Assembly: GCA_024349765.1 (NCBI GenBank)
Contig: AP026073.1
Coordinates: 4,960,001-5,024,000, forward strand
Length of the DNA stretch: 64,000 bases
Reading direction: 5' to 3'
Source: Streptomyces nigrescens
Lineage (GTDB): Bacteria > Actinomycetota > Actinomycetes > Streptomycetales > Streptomycetaceae
Shown here: in pieces, positions 33,010 to 42,373 of the stretch
Numbering within the stretch: the first letter of the stretch is position 1
Layout of the letters: each line of letters opens with the position of its first letter
Made by a program: the position numbers and the translations under genes
The notes under the pieces: generated by a model
Databases searched by the model: none
The model's input: the letters and a program-made list of their open reading frames with translations, nothing else
Told to the model about the DNA's origin: nothing

Positions 33010-34668
33010 TCACACCGCCCGGTCGGTGATCCGCCCGGCCTCGACCTCGATCCGCCGCGTGGTGTGCACCGCGTCCAGCATCCGCCGGTCGTGCGTCACC
33101 AGCAGCAGCGTGCCCGGGTACGAGGCGAGCGCGGACTCCAGTTGCTCGATGGCCGGCAGGTCGAGGTGGTTGGTCGGCTCGTCCAGGACGAGGAGGTTGA
33201 CCCCGCGTCCCTGGAGGAGGGCCAGCGCGGCCCGGGTCCGCTCACCCGGCGAGAGGGTGTGCGCCGGGCGCAGCACATGGGCGGCCTTCAGCCCGAACTT
33301 CGCGAGCAGGGTGCGGACGTCGGCGGGCGGCAGGTCCGGCACGGCGGCGCGGAAGGCGTCCATCAGCGGCTGGTCGCCCAGCTGCTGCCCGCCGAAGAGC
33401 CGGCCGCGGGCCTGCTCGATCTCGCCGACCACCACGCCGGGGCCGAGCGAGGCCTGCCCGGCGTCCAGCGGGAGCCGGCCGAGCAGGGCGGCCAGCAGGG
33501 TGGACTTGCCGGAGCCGTTGGGGCCGGTGATGGCGACCCGGTCCGCCCAGTCGATCTGCAGGTCCACCGGGCCGAAGCGGAAGTCCCCGCGCCGGACGGC
33601 GGCGTCGCGCAGGGTCGCGACAACCGCGCCGGCCCGGGGCGCGGCGGCGATCTCCATCCGCAGCTCCCACTCCTTGCGGGGCTCCTCGACGACGTCCAGC
33701 CGCTCGATCAGGCGCTGGGTCTGCTTGGCCTTGGCGGCCTGCTTCTCGGTGGCCTCGACGCGGCCCTTGCGGCCGATCTTGTCGTTGTCGGGGGCCTTGC
33801 GGCGGGCGTTCCGGACGCCCTTCTCCATCCAGTTGCGCTGGGTGTGGGCGCGGGTCTCCAGGGCGGCCCTGGTATCGGCGTACTCCTCGTACTGCTCGCG
33901 GGCGTGCCGCCGGGCCCGGGCGCGTTCCTCCAGATAGGAGGCGTAGCCGCCGCCGTAGCTGTTGACCTGCTGCTGGGCGAGGTCGAGTTCGAGCACGCGG
34001 TTGACCGTGCGGGCCAGGAACTCGCGGTCGTGGCTGACCAGGACGGTGCCGGCGCGCAGGCCGGTGACGAACTCCTCCAGCCGGTGCAGACCGTCCAGGT
34101 CCAGGTCGTTGGTCGGCTCGTCCAGCAGGAAGACGTCGTAGCGGGAGAGCAGCAGGGAGGCGAGCGAGGCCCGGGCGGCCTGTCCGCCGGAGAGGGCGGT
34201 CATCGGCTGGTCGAGGCCGACCGTGAGGCCGAGCTGGGCGGCGGTCTCCTCGGCGCGTTCGTCGAGGTCGGCGGCGCCGAGGTCGAGCCAGCGCGTGAAG
34301 GCCGTGTCGTAGGCGTCGTCGGCGCCGGGGCGCTCCTCGGCCAGGGCCTCGGTGGCGTCGTCCAGGGCCCGCTGGGCGTCTCTGACGCCGGTTCGGCGGG
34401 CGAGGAAGGCCCGTACGGTCTCTCCGGGGCGGCGGTCGGGCTCCTGCGGGAGGTGGCCGACGGTGGCGGTGGGCGGGCTGAGGGAGAGCGCGCCCTCCTC
34501 GGGGGTGTCCAGACCGGCCAGCAGGCGCAGCAGGGTGGACTTGCCCGCGCCGTTGGCGCCGACGAGGCCGATCACGTCCCCGGGGGCGACGACCAGATCG
34601 AGACCGGAGAACAGGATGCGCTCGCCGTGGCCGGCGGCGAGGTCTTTGGCGACGAGGGTTGCTGACAT
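33010..34668 (-). CDS. ABC-F family ATPase (ribosome-associated type)
   Basis: A 552-residue protein with two ABC cassettes and no membrane segments. Cassette 1 has Walker A GANGAGKST, signature LSGGQAARASLA and Walker B VFLLDEPTNDLD; cassette 2 has GPNGSGKST, LSPGERTRAALA and LLVLDEPTNHLD. The linker between them, rich in Arg, Lys and Glu (EERARARRHAREQYEEYADT), is the long helical arm that ABC-F proteins insert near the ribosomal peptidyl-transferase centre. Members act in translation or protect ribosomes from antibiotics; which applies is not clear. ATG 34668 was chosen; the frame remains open to 35397 in antisense to the next gene, but this is not coding. It is divergent from an enoyl-CoA hydratase gene. 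Confidence 0.92.
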   Translation of the reverse strand: MSATLVAKDLAAGHGERILFSGLDLVVAPGDVIGLVGANGAGKSTLLRLLAGLDTPEEGALSLSPPTATVGHLPQEPDRRPGETVRAFLARRTGVRDAQRALDDATEALAEERPGADDAYDTAFTRWLDLGAADLDERAEETAAQLGLTVGLDQPMTALSGGQAARASLASLLLSRYDVFLLDEPTNDLDLDGLHRLEEFVTGLRAGTVLVSHDREFLARTVNRVLELDLAQQQVNSYGGGYASYLEERARARRHAREQYEEYADTRAALETRAHTQRNWMEKGVRNARRKAPDNDKIGRKGRVEATEKQAAKAKQTQRLIERLDVVEEPRKEWELRMEIAAAPRAGAVVATLRDAAVRRGDFRFGPVDLQIDWADRVAITGPNGSGKSTLLAALLGRLPLDAGQASLGPGVVVGEIEQARGRLFGGQQLGDQPLMDAFRAAVPDLPPADVRTLLAKFGLKAAHVLRPAHTLSPGERTRAALALLQGRGVNLLVLDEPTNHLDLPAIEQLESALASYPGTLLLVTHDRRMLDAVHTTRRIEVEAGRITDRAV

Positions 34669-34710
34669 CAGGCGGTCGATCGTAGTCGGCCGCCCGGGCC
34701 GCGGTCGCTC

Positions 34711-34716
34711 TAATAT
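34711..34716 (+). promoter_or_regulatory. -10 box TAATAT for a leaderless enoyl-CoA hydratase transcript
   Basis: TAATAT begins exactly 12 nt before the ATG at 34723, so transcription should start at or next to the first base of the start codon. No ribosome site is present between. The -35 region (near 34687-34693) is not clearly conserved. Confidence 0.6.
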
Positions 34717-34722
34717 CCGGGC

Positions 34723-35493
34723 ATGGAACCGGGCCTCACGACGCACGTCAGCGACGGCACAGCGACCGTCACCATCAGCAACACCGGCAAGCGCAATGCG
34801 ATGACCGTCCAGATGTGGCGGGATCTGCCGCCCCTGCTGGCGCGGCTGGCGGCCGACCGGGCGGTGCGGTCGCTGGTGCTGACCGGCGCCGGCGGGACGT
34901 TCTGCGCGGGCGCGGACATCGCCTCGCTGCGCGGGACGGCCCAGGAGTCGCAGGGGCTGGCGGTGGCGGCCGAGGAGGCGCTGGCCGCCTTCCCGAAGCC
35001 GACGCTGGCGGCGATACGCGGCTACTGCGTGGGCGGCGGCGCCCAGTTGGCGGCCGCCTGCGATCTGCGGTTCGCGGAGGAGGGGGCGCTGTTCGGGGTG
35101 ACGCCGGCCAAGCTGGCGGTGGTCTACCCGGCGTCCGCCACCCGGCGGCTGGTCCGCCTGGTCGGGCTCTCGTCCGCCAAGTACCTGTTGTTCTCCGGCG
35201 AGTTGATCGACTGTGCGCGGGCGCTGCGGACCGGGCTGGTGGACGAGGTGCTGGCCGAGGGGGAGCTGGGCAAGCGGGTCGCGGAGTTCTCGGCCGTACT
35301 GGCGAGCCGGTCGCTGCTGACGCAGACGGCGGCGAAGGAACTGGCCAACGGCACCTGGGACGTGCCGCCGGACGAGGCGGAGGAGCGCGGCGCCCACTGG
35401 GCCGCCGAGGCCCGGGCGAGCGGCGACACCGCCGAGGGTGCCGCCGCCTTCCTGGAGCGCAGGCCGCCGCGGTTCACCTGGCCCGCCGAGTGA
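34723..35493 (+). CDS. Enoyl-CoA hydratase/isomerase family protein
   Basis: A 256-residue crotonase-fold protein. The CoA/oxyanion motifs TGAGGTFCAGADIASL and IRGYCVGGGAQLAAACDLRFA are clear. The usual hydratase glutamates are not both evident (EEGALFGVTPAKLAVVYPAS), so it could be a hydratase, isomerase or related acyl-CoA enzyme. Homologues are near 260 residues. The upstream TAATAT suggests a leaderless mRNA. It stands alone, divergent from the ABC-F gene and convergent with a DJ-1 family gene 6 bp beyond its stop. Confidence 0.88.
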   Translation: MEPGLTTHVSDGTATVTISNTGKRNAMTVQMWRDLPPLLARLAADRAVRSLVLTGAGGTFCAGADIASLRGTAQESQGLAVAAEEALAAFPKPTLAAIRGYCVGGGAQLAAACDLRFAEEGALFGVTPAKLAVVYPASATRRLVRLVGLSSAKYLLFSGELIDCARALRTGLVDEVLAEGELGKRVAEFSAVLASRSLLTQTAAKELANGTWDVPPDEAEERGAHWAAEARASGDTAEGAAAFLERRPPRFTWPAE

Positions 35494-35499
35494 GCGGCG

Positions 35500-36156
35500 C
35501 TACGCGTTCGGCTCCCGCCCTCCGCTGAGCAGGGACCGGCCGTGGTCCCGCAGCGCCGCGGTGACCTCGGCCGGCGCCTTCTCCGGGGAGCCCGCGTCGT
35601 AGGGCGGCTGCGGGTCGTATTCGATGCCGAGCTGGATGATCTGGGCCGCGGTGTCCCCGGCGATCCGGCCGGCCAGCCGCAGGCCCATGTCGATGCCGGA
35701 CGAGACCCCGGCCGCGGTGACGTACTTGCCGTCGAAGACCACCCGCTCCCCGGTCGGCTCGGCGCCCAGGGCCGCCAGGTGGTCCAGTCCGAGCCAGTGG
35801 GAGGTGGCCCGGCGCCCCTTGAGGAGGCCGGCTGCCGCCAGGAGCAGCGAGCCGGTGCACACCGAGGTGGTCCAGGTCGTGGCGGCGTCCACGGCGCGGA
35901 TCCAGTCGTGCAGCGGCCCGTCCGCCATGTGCGCGGTCTGCCCCGGGCCGCCGGGGACGACGAGGATGTCGGGCGCGGTGACCTCGTCCAGCGCGGCGTC
36001 CGCGACCAGCCCCACGGCGCCGAGGTCGCTGCGGTACGTCCCGGCGCGCTCGCCGACGAACACCGTCTCGGCGCCGGGGATGCGGCTGAGCGTCTCGTAG
36101 GGGCCGATGGCGTCCAGGGTGGTGAAGCGGTCGTAGAGGAGGATCGCGATCTGCAT
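35500..36156 (-). CDS. DJ-1/PfpI family protein (isonitrile hydratase-like)
   Basis: A 218-residue DJ-1/PfpI superfamily protein. The nucleophile-elbow motif is TSVCTGSLLLAAAGLL with the reactive Cys, preceded by DILVVPGGPGQ; the N-terminal IAILLYDRFTTLDAIGPYE is shared with isonitrile hydratases and with GlxA-type regulators, but this protein lacks a DNA-binding domain. ATG 36156 was preferred to ATG 36168 because TGGGAAACACC lies before it. The AraC-type gene ends 54 bp upstream on the same strand and its own N-terminal domain is homologous, so the pair likely arose by duplication and may be co-expressed. Confidence 0.88.
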   Translation of the reverse strand: MQIAILLYDRFTTLDAIGPYETLSRIPGAETVFVGERAGTYRSDLGAVGLVADAALDEVTAPDILVVPGGPGQTAHMADGPLHDWIRAVDAATTWTTSVCTGSLLLAAAGLLKGRRATSHWLGLDHLAALGAEPTGERVVFDGKYVTAAGVSSGIDMGLRLAGRIAGDTAAQIIQLGIEYDPQPPYDAGSPEKAPAEVTAALRDHGRSLLSGGREPNA

Positions 36157-36210
36157 GGTGTTTCCCATCGGGAGGAGTGGCTCGGAAGGGTCGGGGAGAG
36201 GGGCGGCCGT

Positions 36211-37170
36211 TCAGCGGGCCGCGATGGCCGGCTGGAAGCGGCGGCGGTATTCGGCCGGGGAGGCGGCCAGGGCGCGGAGGAAGGCGCGGCGCATCGCCTC
36301 GGGGGTGCCGTAGCCGCAGTGGCGGGCCACCTGGGCGATGCCGTCGGCGGTGTCCTCCAGGCAGCGGCGGGCGGCCTCCAGCCGCACCCGGTCGACATAG
36401 CGACCCGGCGTCATACCGACCTCGTCGCGGAACGCCCGGGCGAAGTGGCGCGGGGACAGCCCGGCACGGGCGGCGAGGGCGTCGACGGACAGGTCGGCGG
36501 CCGGGTTCTCGGTGATCCACTGCTGGACGTCGCGCAGCGGCCGCCGCTGCGCGGTCTGGGCGGCGAGCTGGGCGCTGAACTGCTTCTGGTTGCCCGGCCG
36601 GCGCAGGAACACCACCAGGTGCCGGGCGATGGTGAGCGCGAGGTCCCGGCCGAGGTCCTCCTCGACGAGGGCCAGCGCCAGGTCGATGCCGGCCGTCACG
36701 CCCGCGGAGGTGGCCAGGTCGCCGTCGCGCACGTAGATCGGGTCGGCCTCCACCCGTACCGCGGGGAACCGTTCGGCGAGGAGGTCGCACAGCATCCAGT
36801 GGGTGGTCACGCGCCGGCCGTCCAGCAGCCCGGCCTCGGCCAGCAGCATCGCCCCGCTGCACACCGAGACCTTCCGCCGGGCCCGGTGGGCGTTGTTCCG
36901 CAGCCAGTCGACCAGCCGCGGGTCGGGGGCGTCGGTGTGGCCGCCCGGTACCAGCAGGGTGTGCGGCGGCCCGGCGGCGGCGAGCGTGGTGTCGGGGACC
37001 AGGGTCAGACCGCTGGTGGTGCGCACCGGGGCGCCGTCCACGGCGGCCGTACGGATCCGGTAGGCGCCGGGGACGGCCTGCGCCGCGCCGCTGAAGACCT
37101 CCACCGGCCCGGTGACGTCCAGGGCCTGCACGCCGTCGAAGAGGACGACCAGCACCTCGCGCTGTTCCAT
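36211..37170 (-). CDS. GlxA-type transcriptional regulator (DJ-1/PfpI domain plus AraC HTH)
   Basis: A 319-residue regulator. Residues 5-170 form a DJ-1/PfpI domain (VLVVLFDGVQALDVTGPVEVF, LLVPGGH, VSVCSGAMLLAEAGLL with its Cys), and residues 215-315 form an AraC-type double helix-turn-helix (DLSVDALAARAGLSPRHFARAF, GYGTPEAMRRAFLRALAASP). Such GlxA-like proteins sense small ligands with the N-terminal domain and activate nearby genes. The adjacent DJ-1 gene on the same strand is the obvious candidate target. ATG 37170 follows GAGGATGGGCGGT; ATG 37179 is an alternative three codons earlier. Confidence 0.92.
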   Translation of the reverse strand: MEQREVLVVLFDGVQALDVTGPVEVFSGAAQAVPGAYRIRTAAVDGAPVRTTSGLTLVPDTTLAAAGPPHTLLVPGGHTDAPDPRLVDWLRNNAHRARRKVSVCSGAMLLAEAGLLDGRRVTTHWMLCDLLAERFPAVRVEADPIYVRDGDLATSAGVTAGIDLALALVEEDLGRDLALTIARHLVVFLRRPGNQKQFSAQLAAQTAQRRPLRDVQQWITENPAADLSVDALAARAGLSPRHFARAFRDEVGMTPGRYVDRVRLEAARRCLEDTADGIAQVARHCGYGTPEAMRRAFLRALAASPAEYRRRFQPAIAAR

Positions 37171-37310
37171 ACCGCCCATCCTCGGCAGCGGCGCCGATGG
37201 CGGCAATGACGGGTTTCCCACCTTTCCTGCCATCGCCTGGTCAGGGCCACCGCGGAAGCCGTCGGGGCGGCCGTCGCGGCCCTGCCGCCGACGCCATACC
37301 GACGGGTCGG

Positions 37311-37316
37311 TACCCT
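37311..37316 (+). promoter_or_regulatory. -10 box TACCCT for a leaderless SCO6745-family transcript
   Basis: TACCCT begins exactly 12 nt before the ATG at 37323, with no ribosome site between, which is the spacing expected if the transcript starts at the ATG. The -35 is not clear. Confidence 0.5.
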
Positions 37317-37322
37317 GCCCGC

Positions 37323-38192
37323 ATGACCTCTCACAGCGCACTGCCCGAGCGGGCCGGCCGCACGTGCCACAACGTCATCAACCCCTTCCACTCCACGCAC
37401 TACTTCGCGCCGGAGCTGGCCGCCGAGATGGCCGAGGTCGGTGTCGAGGACTCCAGGGCCGGCTACTTCGTCTGCCGCAGCGCGGCGATGGGGGCGGTCG
37501 GCCCCGGCACCGTCGCGGCCACCTTCTACAACTTCAAGTACGAGCTGATCGCCCGGCACCTCCCGGAGGTGTGGACGAAGACCACGCCGCAGGACGTGCT
37601 CGACGCCCGGCTGCGGGCCGCCGACGCGACCCTGCGCCGGCTGCTCGGTGACGAGGCGTTGGCGTCGCCGGAGATGGCGGAGGCCGCCGAGCTGGCACTG
37701 CGCGCCACCGAGGCCTGTACCCGCCGGGCCCGGCCGCTGTACGCCGCGCACGCCGACCTCCCGGTGCCAAACGCCCCGCACCTGGCCTACTGGCACGCCG
37801 CGACCCTGCTGCGCGAACACCGCGGCGACGGCCACCTGGTGGCACTGCTGGACGCCGAACTGGACGGGCTGGAGGCCCTGGTCAGCCACACCGCGACCGG
37901 CCGCGGGATGAGCCACCGGGGCGTCCTGGCGACCCGCGGCTGGTCCGAGGAGGACTGGCAGGCCGCCCAGGAGCGGCTGCGGTCGCGCGGTCTGCTGGAC
38001 GGCGAGGGCCAGTTGACCGAGGCCGGCGTCGCGCTGCGCAAGGACCTGGAGGAGGCCACCGACCGCCTGGACCGGGCCCCGTACGAGCACCTGGGCGCGG
38101 CGGGCGTGGCCCGGCTCACCGAGCTGGCGACCGGCTTCACCACCGCCGTCATGAACGCCGGTGCGTTCCCCGCCGCCCTGTTCGGCAAGTAG
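37323..38192 (+). CDS. SCO6745-family protein of unknown function
   Basis: A 289-residue protein found widely in actinomycetes and annotated only as the SCO6745 family. The opening [19 protein letters not shown] and the block [24 protein letters not shown] are its hallmarks; the C-terminal half ([26 protein letters not shown] and [20 protein letters not shown]) has a winged-helix-like pattern with a DUF-type helix end, so a DNA- or ligand-binding role has been suggested for such folds, without proof. It is soluble, without a signal peptide. It stands alone between the GlxA regulator (divergent) and tex. Confidence 0.85.
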   Translation: MTSHSALPERAGRTCHNVINPFHSTHYFAPELAAEMAEVGVEDSRAGYFVCRSAAMGAVGPGTVAATFYNFKYELIARHLPEVWTKTTPQDVLDARLRAADATLRRLLGDEALASPEMAEAAELALRATEACTRRARPLYAAHADLPVPNAPHLAYWHAATLLREHRGDGHLVALLDAELDGLEALVSHTATGRGMSHRGVLATRGWSEEDWQAAQERLRSRGLLDGEGQLTEAGVALRKDLEEATDRLDRAPYEHLGAAGVARLTELATGFTTAVMNAGAFPAALFGK

Positions 38193-38259
38193 GCCGCGCG
38201 CGGCCACCGGGGTGTGCCGGCACCGCGCGCACCCCGGTGCCGCCCACCGGCTGGGCGGC

Positions 38260-38289
38260 GCGACAGTCCGCTCGGTCACCCGGCACAAT
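38260..38289 (+). promoter_or_regulatory. Candidate promoter of tex
   Basis: GCGACA (38260-38265, four of six matches to TTGACA) is followed after 18 bp by CACAAT (38284-38289). The start would be near 38296, leaving a leader of about 33 nt to the GTG at 38329. Confidence 0.45.
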
Positions 38290-38328
38290 GCAGGCTCAAG
38301 CAAGAGCTGGAAGGCGGGCAGGATCAAC

Positions 38329-40773
<2,445 letters not shown>

Positions 40774-40794
40774 CCGGACCGCCGGATACGGACG

Positions 40795-40825
40795 GGCCCC
40801 GGGGAGTCTCCTGACCCCCGGGGCC
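40795..40825 (+). terminator. Terminator of tex
   Basis: GGCCCCGGGG (40795-40804) pairs perfectly with CCCCGGGGCC (40816-40825) around an 11-nt loop, 22 bp after the tex stop codon. No long U-tract follows, as is common in Streptomyces. Confidence 0.8.
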
Positions 40826-40853
40826 TCGCCCTGCGCGTAGCGCATTTATTGCG

Positions 40854-40883
40854 TGGACCGGACCGGCGGGCCGCCGTTAGTCT
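40854..40883 (+). promoter_or_regulatory. Promoter of the exporter leader transcript
   Basis: TGGACC (40854-40859, four matches to TTGACA) is separated by 18 bp from TAGTCT (40878-40883). The -10 begins exactly 12 nt before the ATG of the nine-codon leader frame, predicting a leaderless transcript from 40890. Confidence 0.6.
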
Positions 40884-40889
40884 GCGCCC

Positions 40890-40919
40890 ATGTCCAGCCC
40901 CGAGGCATCAAGACGCTAG
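40890..40919 (+). CDS. Putative nine-residue leader peptide of the Cml-type exporter
   Basis: A frame of nine codons, MSSPEASRR, followed by TAG. Its ATG lies 12 nt after the start of the -10 box, so it would be translated leaderless from the very first base of the mRNA. The stop codon overlaps the first two bases of a terminator-like hairpin, so a ribosome paused near the two Arg codons would cover the left arm and block hairpin formation. Chloramphenicol exporters in several bacteria are controlled by short leader peptides of about this length, so the design fits. Expression of this frame is inferred, not proved. Confidence 0.55.
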   Translation: MSSPEASRR

Positions 40920-40942
40920 CCACCGGCCGTCCGGTGGCTTTT
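40918..40942 (+). terminator. Attenuator hairpin upstream of the Cml-type exporter
   Basis: AGCCACCGG (40918-40926) pairs perfectly with CCGGTGGCT (40931-40939) across a CCGT loop and is followed by TTT, a U-tract rare in this GC-rich DNA. The tex terminator already lies 100 bp upstream, so this second hairpin probably acts on the leader transcript of the exporter. The remaining 200 bp to the exporter start hold no other clear feature. Confidence 0.65.
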
Positions 40943-41164
40943 CGCGTTGCCCCGCCGGCCCGGCATTTCCGCCGTCGCGCCGTCGCCTCCTTGTGCTCCG
41001 CCGCCACCGGATCGTCACCCCTGCCGTCAGCGCCGTCGTGCGCACGGCCTTCCCGTCCTGATGTCCCGTCAGGATCCGCGTCGAACCCTCAGGTGCCCGG
41101 GCGTTCCGCTGCGCCCCGGTGAGGTGACGCGCGTCGATCCACACCGTGGTTGCGGAGTGTTGCT

Positions 41165-42373
41165 GTGCCCTTCTTCCTGTATCTGCTCGGACTCGCCGTC
41201 TTCGCGCAAGGCACCTCCGAGTTCATGCTGTCCGGTCTGCTGCCGGACATCGCCGCCGATCTGCGCGTCCCGCTGTCCGCCGCGGGCGCACTGACCTCGG
41301 CGTTCGCCGTCGGAATGGGTGTCGGGGCGCCCCTGATGGCGCTGCTCGCCCGGCGCCGGCCGCCCCGCCGGGCGTTGCCGGCGTTCCTGGTCACCTTCCT
41401 GCTGGTCCATGTGGTCGGCGCGGTCACCACCAGCTTTCCGGTGCTGCTGGCCACCCGGGTCGTCGCCGCACTGGCCAACGCCGGGTTCCTGGCCGTGGCC
41501 CTGGCCACCGCGACCTCCGTGGTCGCCCCGGACGCCAAGGGCCGGGCCACCTCCGTGCTGCTGGGCGGCACCACCCTGGCCTGCGTCGCGGGCGTGCCCG
41601 CCGGTGCGCTGCTCGGTGCGGCCTGCGGGTGGCGCTCGGCGTTCTGGGCGGTCGCCGCGGTCTCGGTGCCGGCCCTGGTGGCGATCGTCCGCTCGGTCCC
41701 GGCCGACGGCGGACGGGCGCCGGACGGCGAGCCGGTGCGGGTGCGGGGCGAGCTGCGGACGCTGCGCTCACCGCGGCTGCTGCTGACCCTGCTCCTGGGC
41801 GCGCTGGTGAACGGCGCCACCTTCTGCACCTTCACCTATCTCGCGCCGCTGGTCACCGAGGTCGCCGGGATCGGCACCGGCTGGGTGCCGGCCGTACTGG
41901 CGCTCTTCGGGCTGGGCGCGTTCGCCGGGGTGAGCGCCGGCGGGCGGCTGGCCGACACCCGCCCGGTCCCGCTGCTGCTCGCCGGCGGCGCGGCGCTGCT
42001 CACCGGATGGACGCTGCTGGCGCTGACGGCCGGCAGTCCGGTGGCGGCCCTGCTGCTCGTCCCCGCCCTGGGGGCTCTGTCGTTCGGGGTCGGCTCCACC
42101 CTGGTCGCGCGGGCGCTCTACGCGGCGACCGGGGCACCGACGCTGGCCGGCGGGTTCGCCACGGCGGCGCTCAACGTGGGCGCCGCGCTGGGCCCGTGGC
42201 TGGGCGGCGCCGCGCTCGCCGCCGGGTTCGGCTACCGGGCTCCGGTGGGGGTCAGCGCCCTGCTCGTGGCGCTCGCGCTGGCGGTGGGCGGCGTGGCCCT
42301 CGCCGCCTCCCGCCGGCTCAGCCCGCCCCGGCGTGCCCCCGGATGCGTTCCAGTTCCGCCGCGACGTCGGTGA
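41165..42373 (+). CDS. Cml-type MFS drug exporter (chloramphenicol-exporter-like)
   Basis: A 402-residue 12-helix major facilitator protein of the DHA1 family, closest in my recognition to actinomycete Cml/Cmr chloramphenicol exporters. Shared blocks are VFAQGTSEFMLSGLLPDIA, LTSAFAVGMGVGAPLMA, ALANAGFLAVALATATSVV, GRATSVLLGGTT, CVAGVPAGALLG and SFGVGSTLVARALYAATGAPT. GTG 41165 has GGAG 8 bp upstream. The C-terminal 18 residues lie inside the convergent FUSC gene and are Pro/Arg-rich, so they are probably an unstructured tail. The upstream leader peptide and hairpin suggest induction by a translation inhibitor. The true drug substrate could differ from chloramphenicol. Confidence 0.85.
   Translation: MPFFLYLLGLAVFAQGTSEFMLSGLLPDIAADLRVPLSAAGALTSAFAVGMGVGAPLMALLARRRPPRRALPAFLVTFLLVHVVGAVTTSFPVLLATRVVAALANAGFLAVALATATSVVAPDAKGRATSVLLGGTTLACVAGVPAGALLGAACGWRSAFWAVAAVSVPALVAIVRSVPADGGRAPDGEPVRVRGELRTLRSPRLLLTLLLGALVNGATFCTFTYLAPLVTEVAGIGTGWVPAVLALFGLGAFAGVSAGGRLADTRPVPLLLAGGAALLTGWTLLALTAGSPVAALLLVPALGALSFGVGSTLVARALYAATGAPTLAGGFATAALNVGAALGPWLGGAALAAGFGYRAPVGVSALLVALALAVGGVALAASRRLSPPRRAPGCVPVPPRRR

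Noticed and set aside
32645-33013. A minus-strand open frame covering tRNA-fMet
   Set aside because: Its middle is simply the translation of the tRNA gene (a familiar artefact), and the ends have no similarity or ribosome site.
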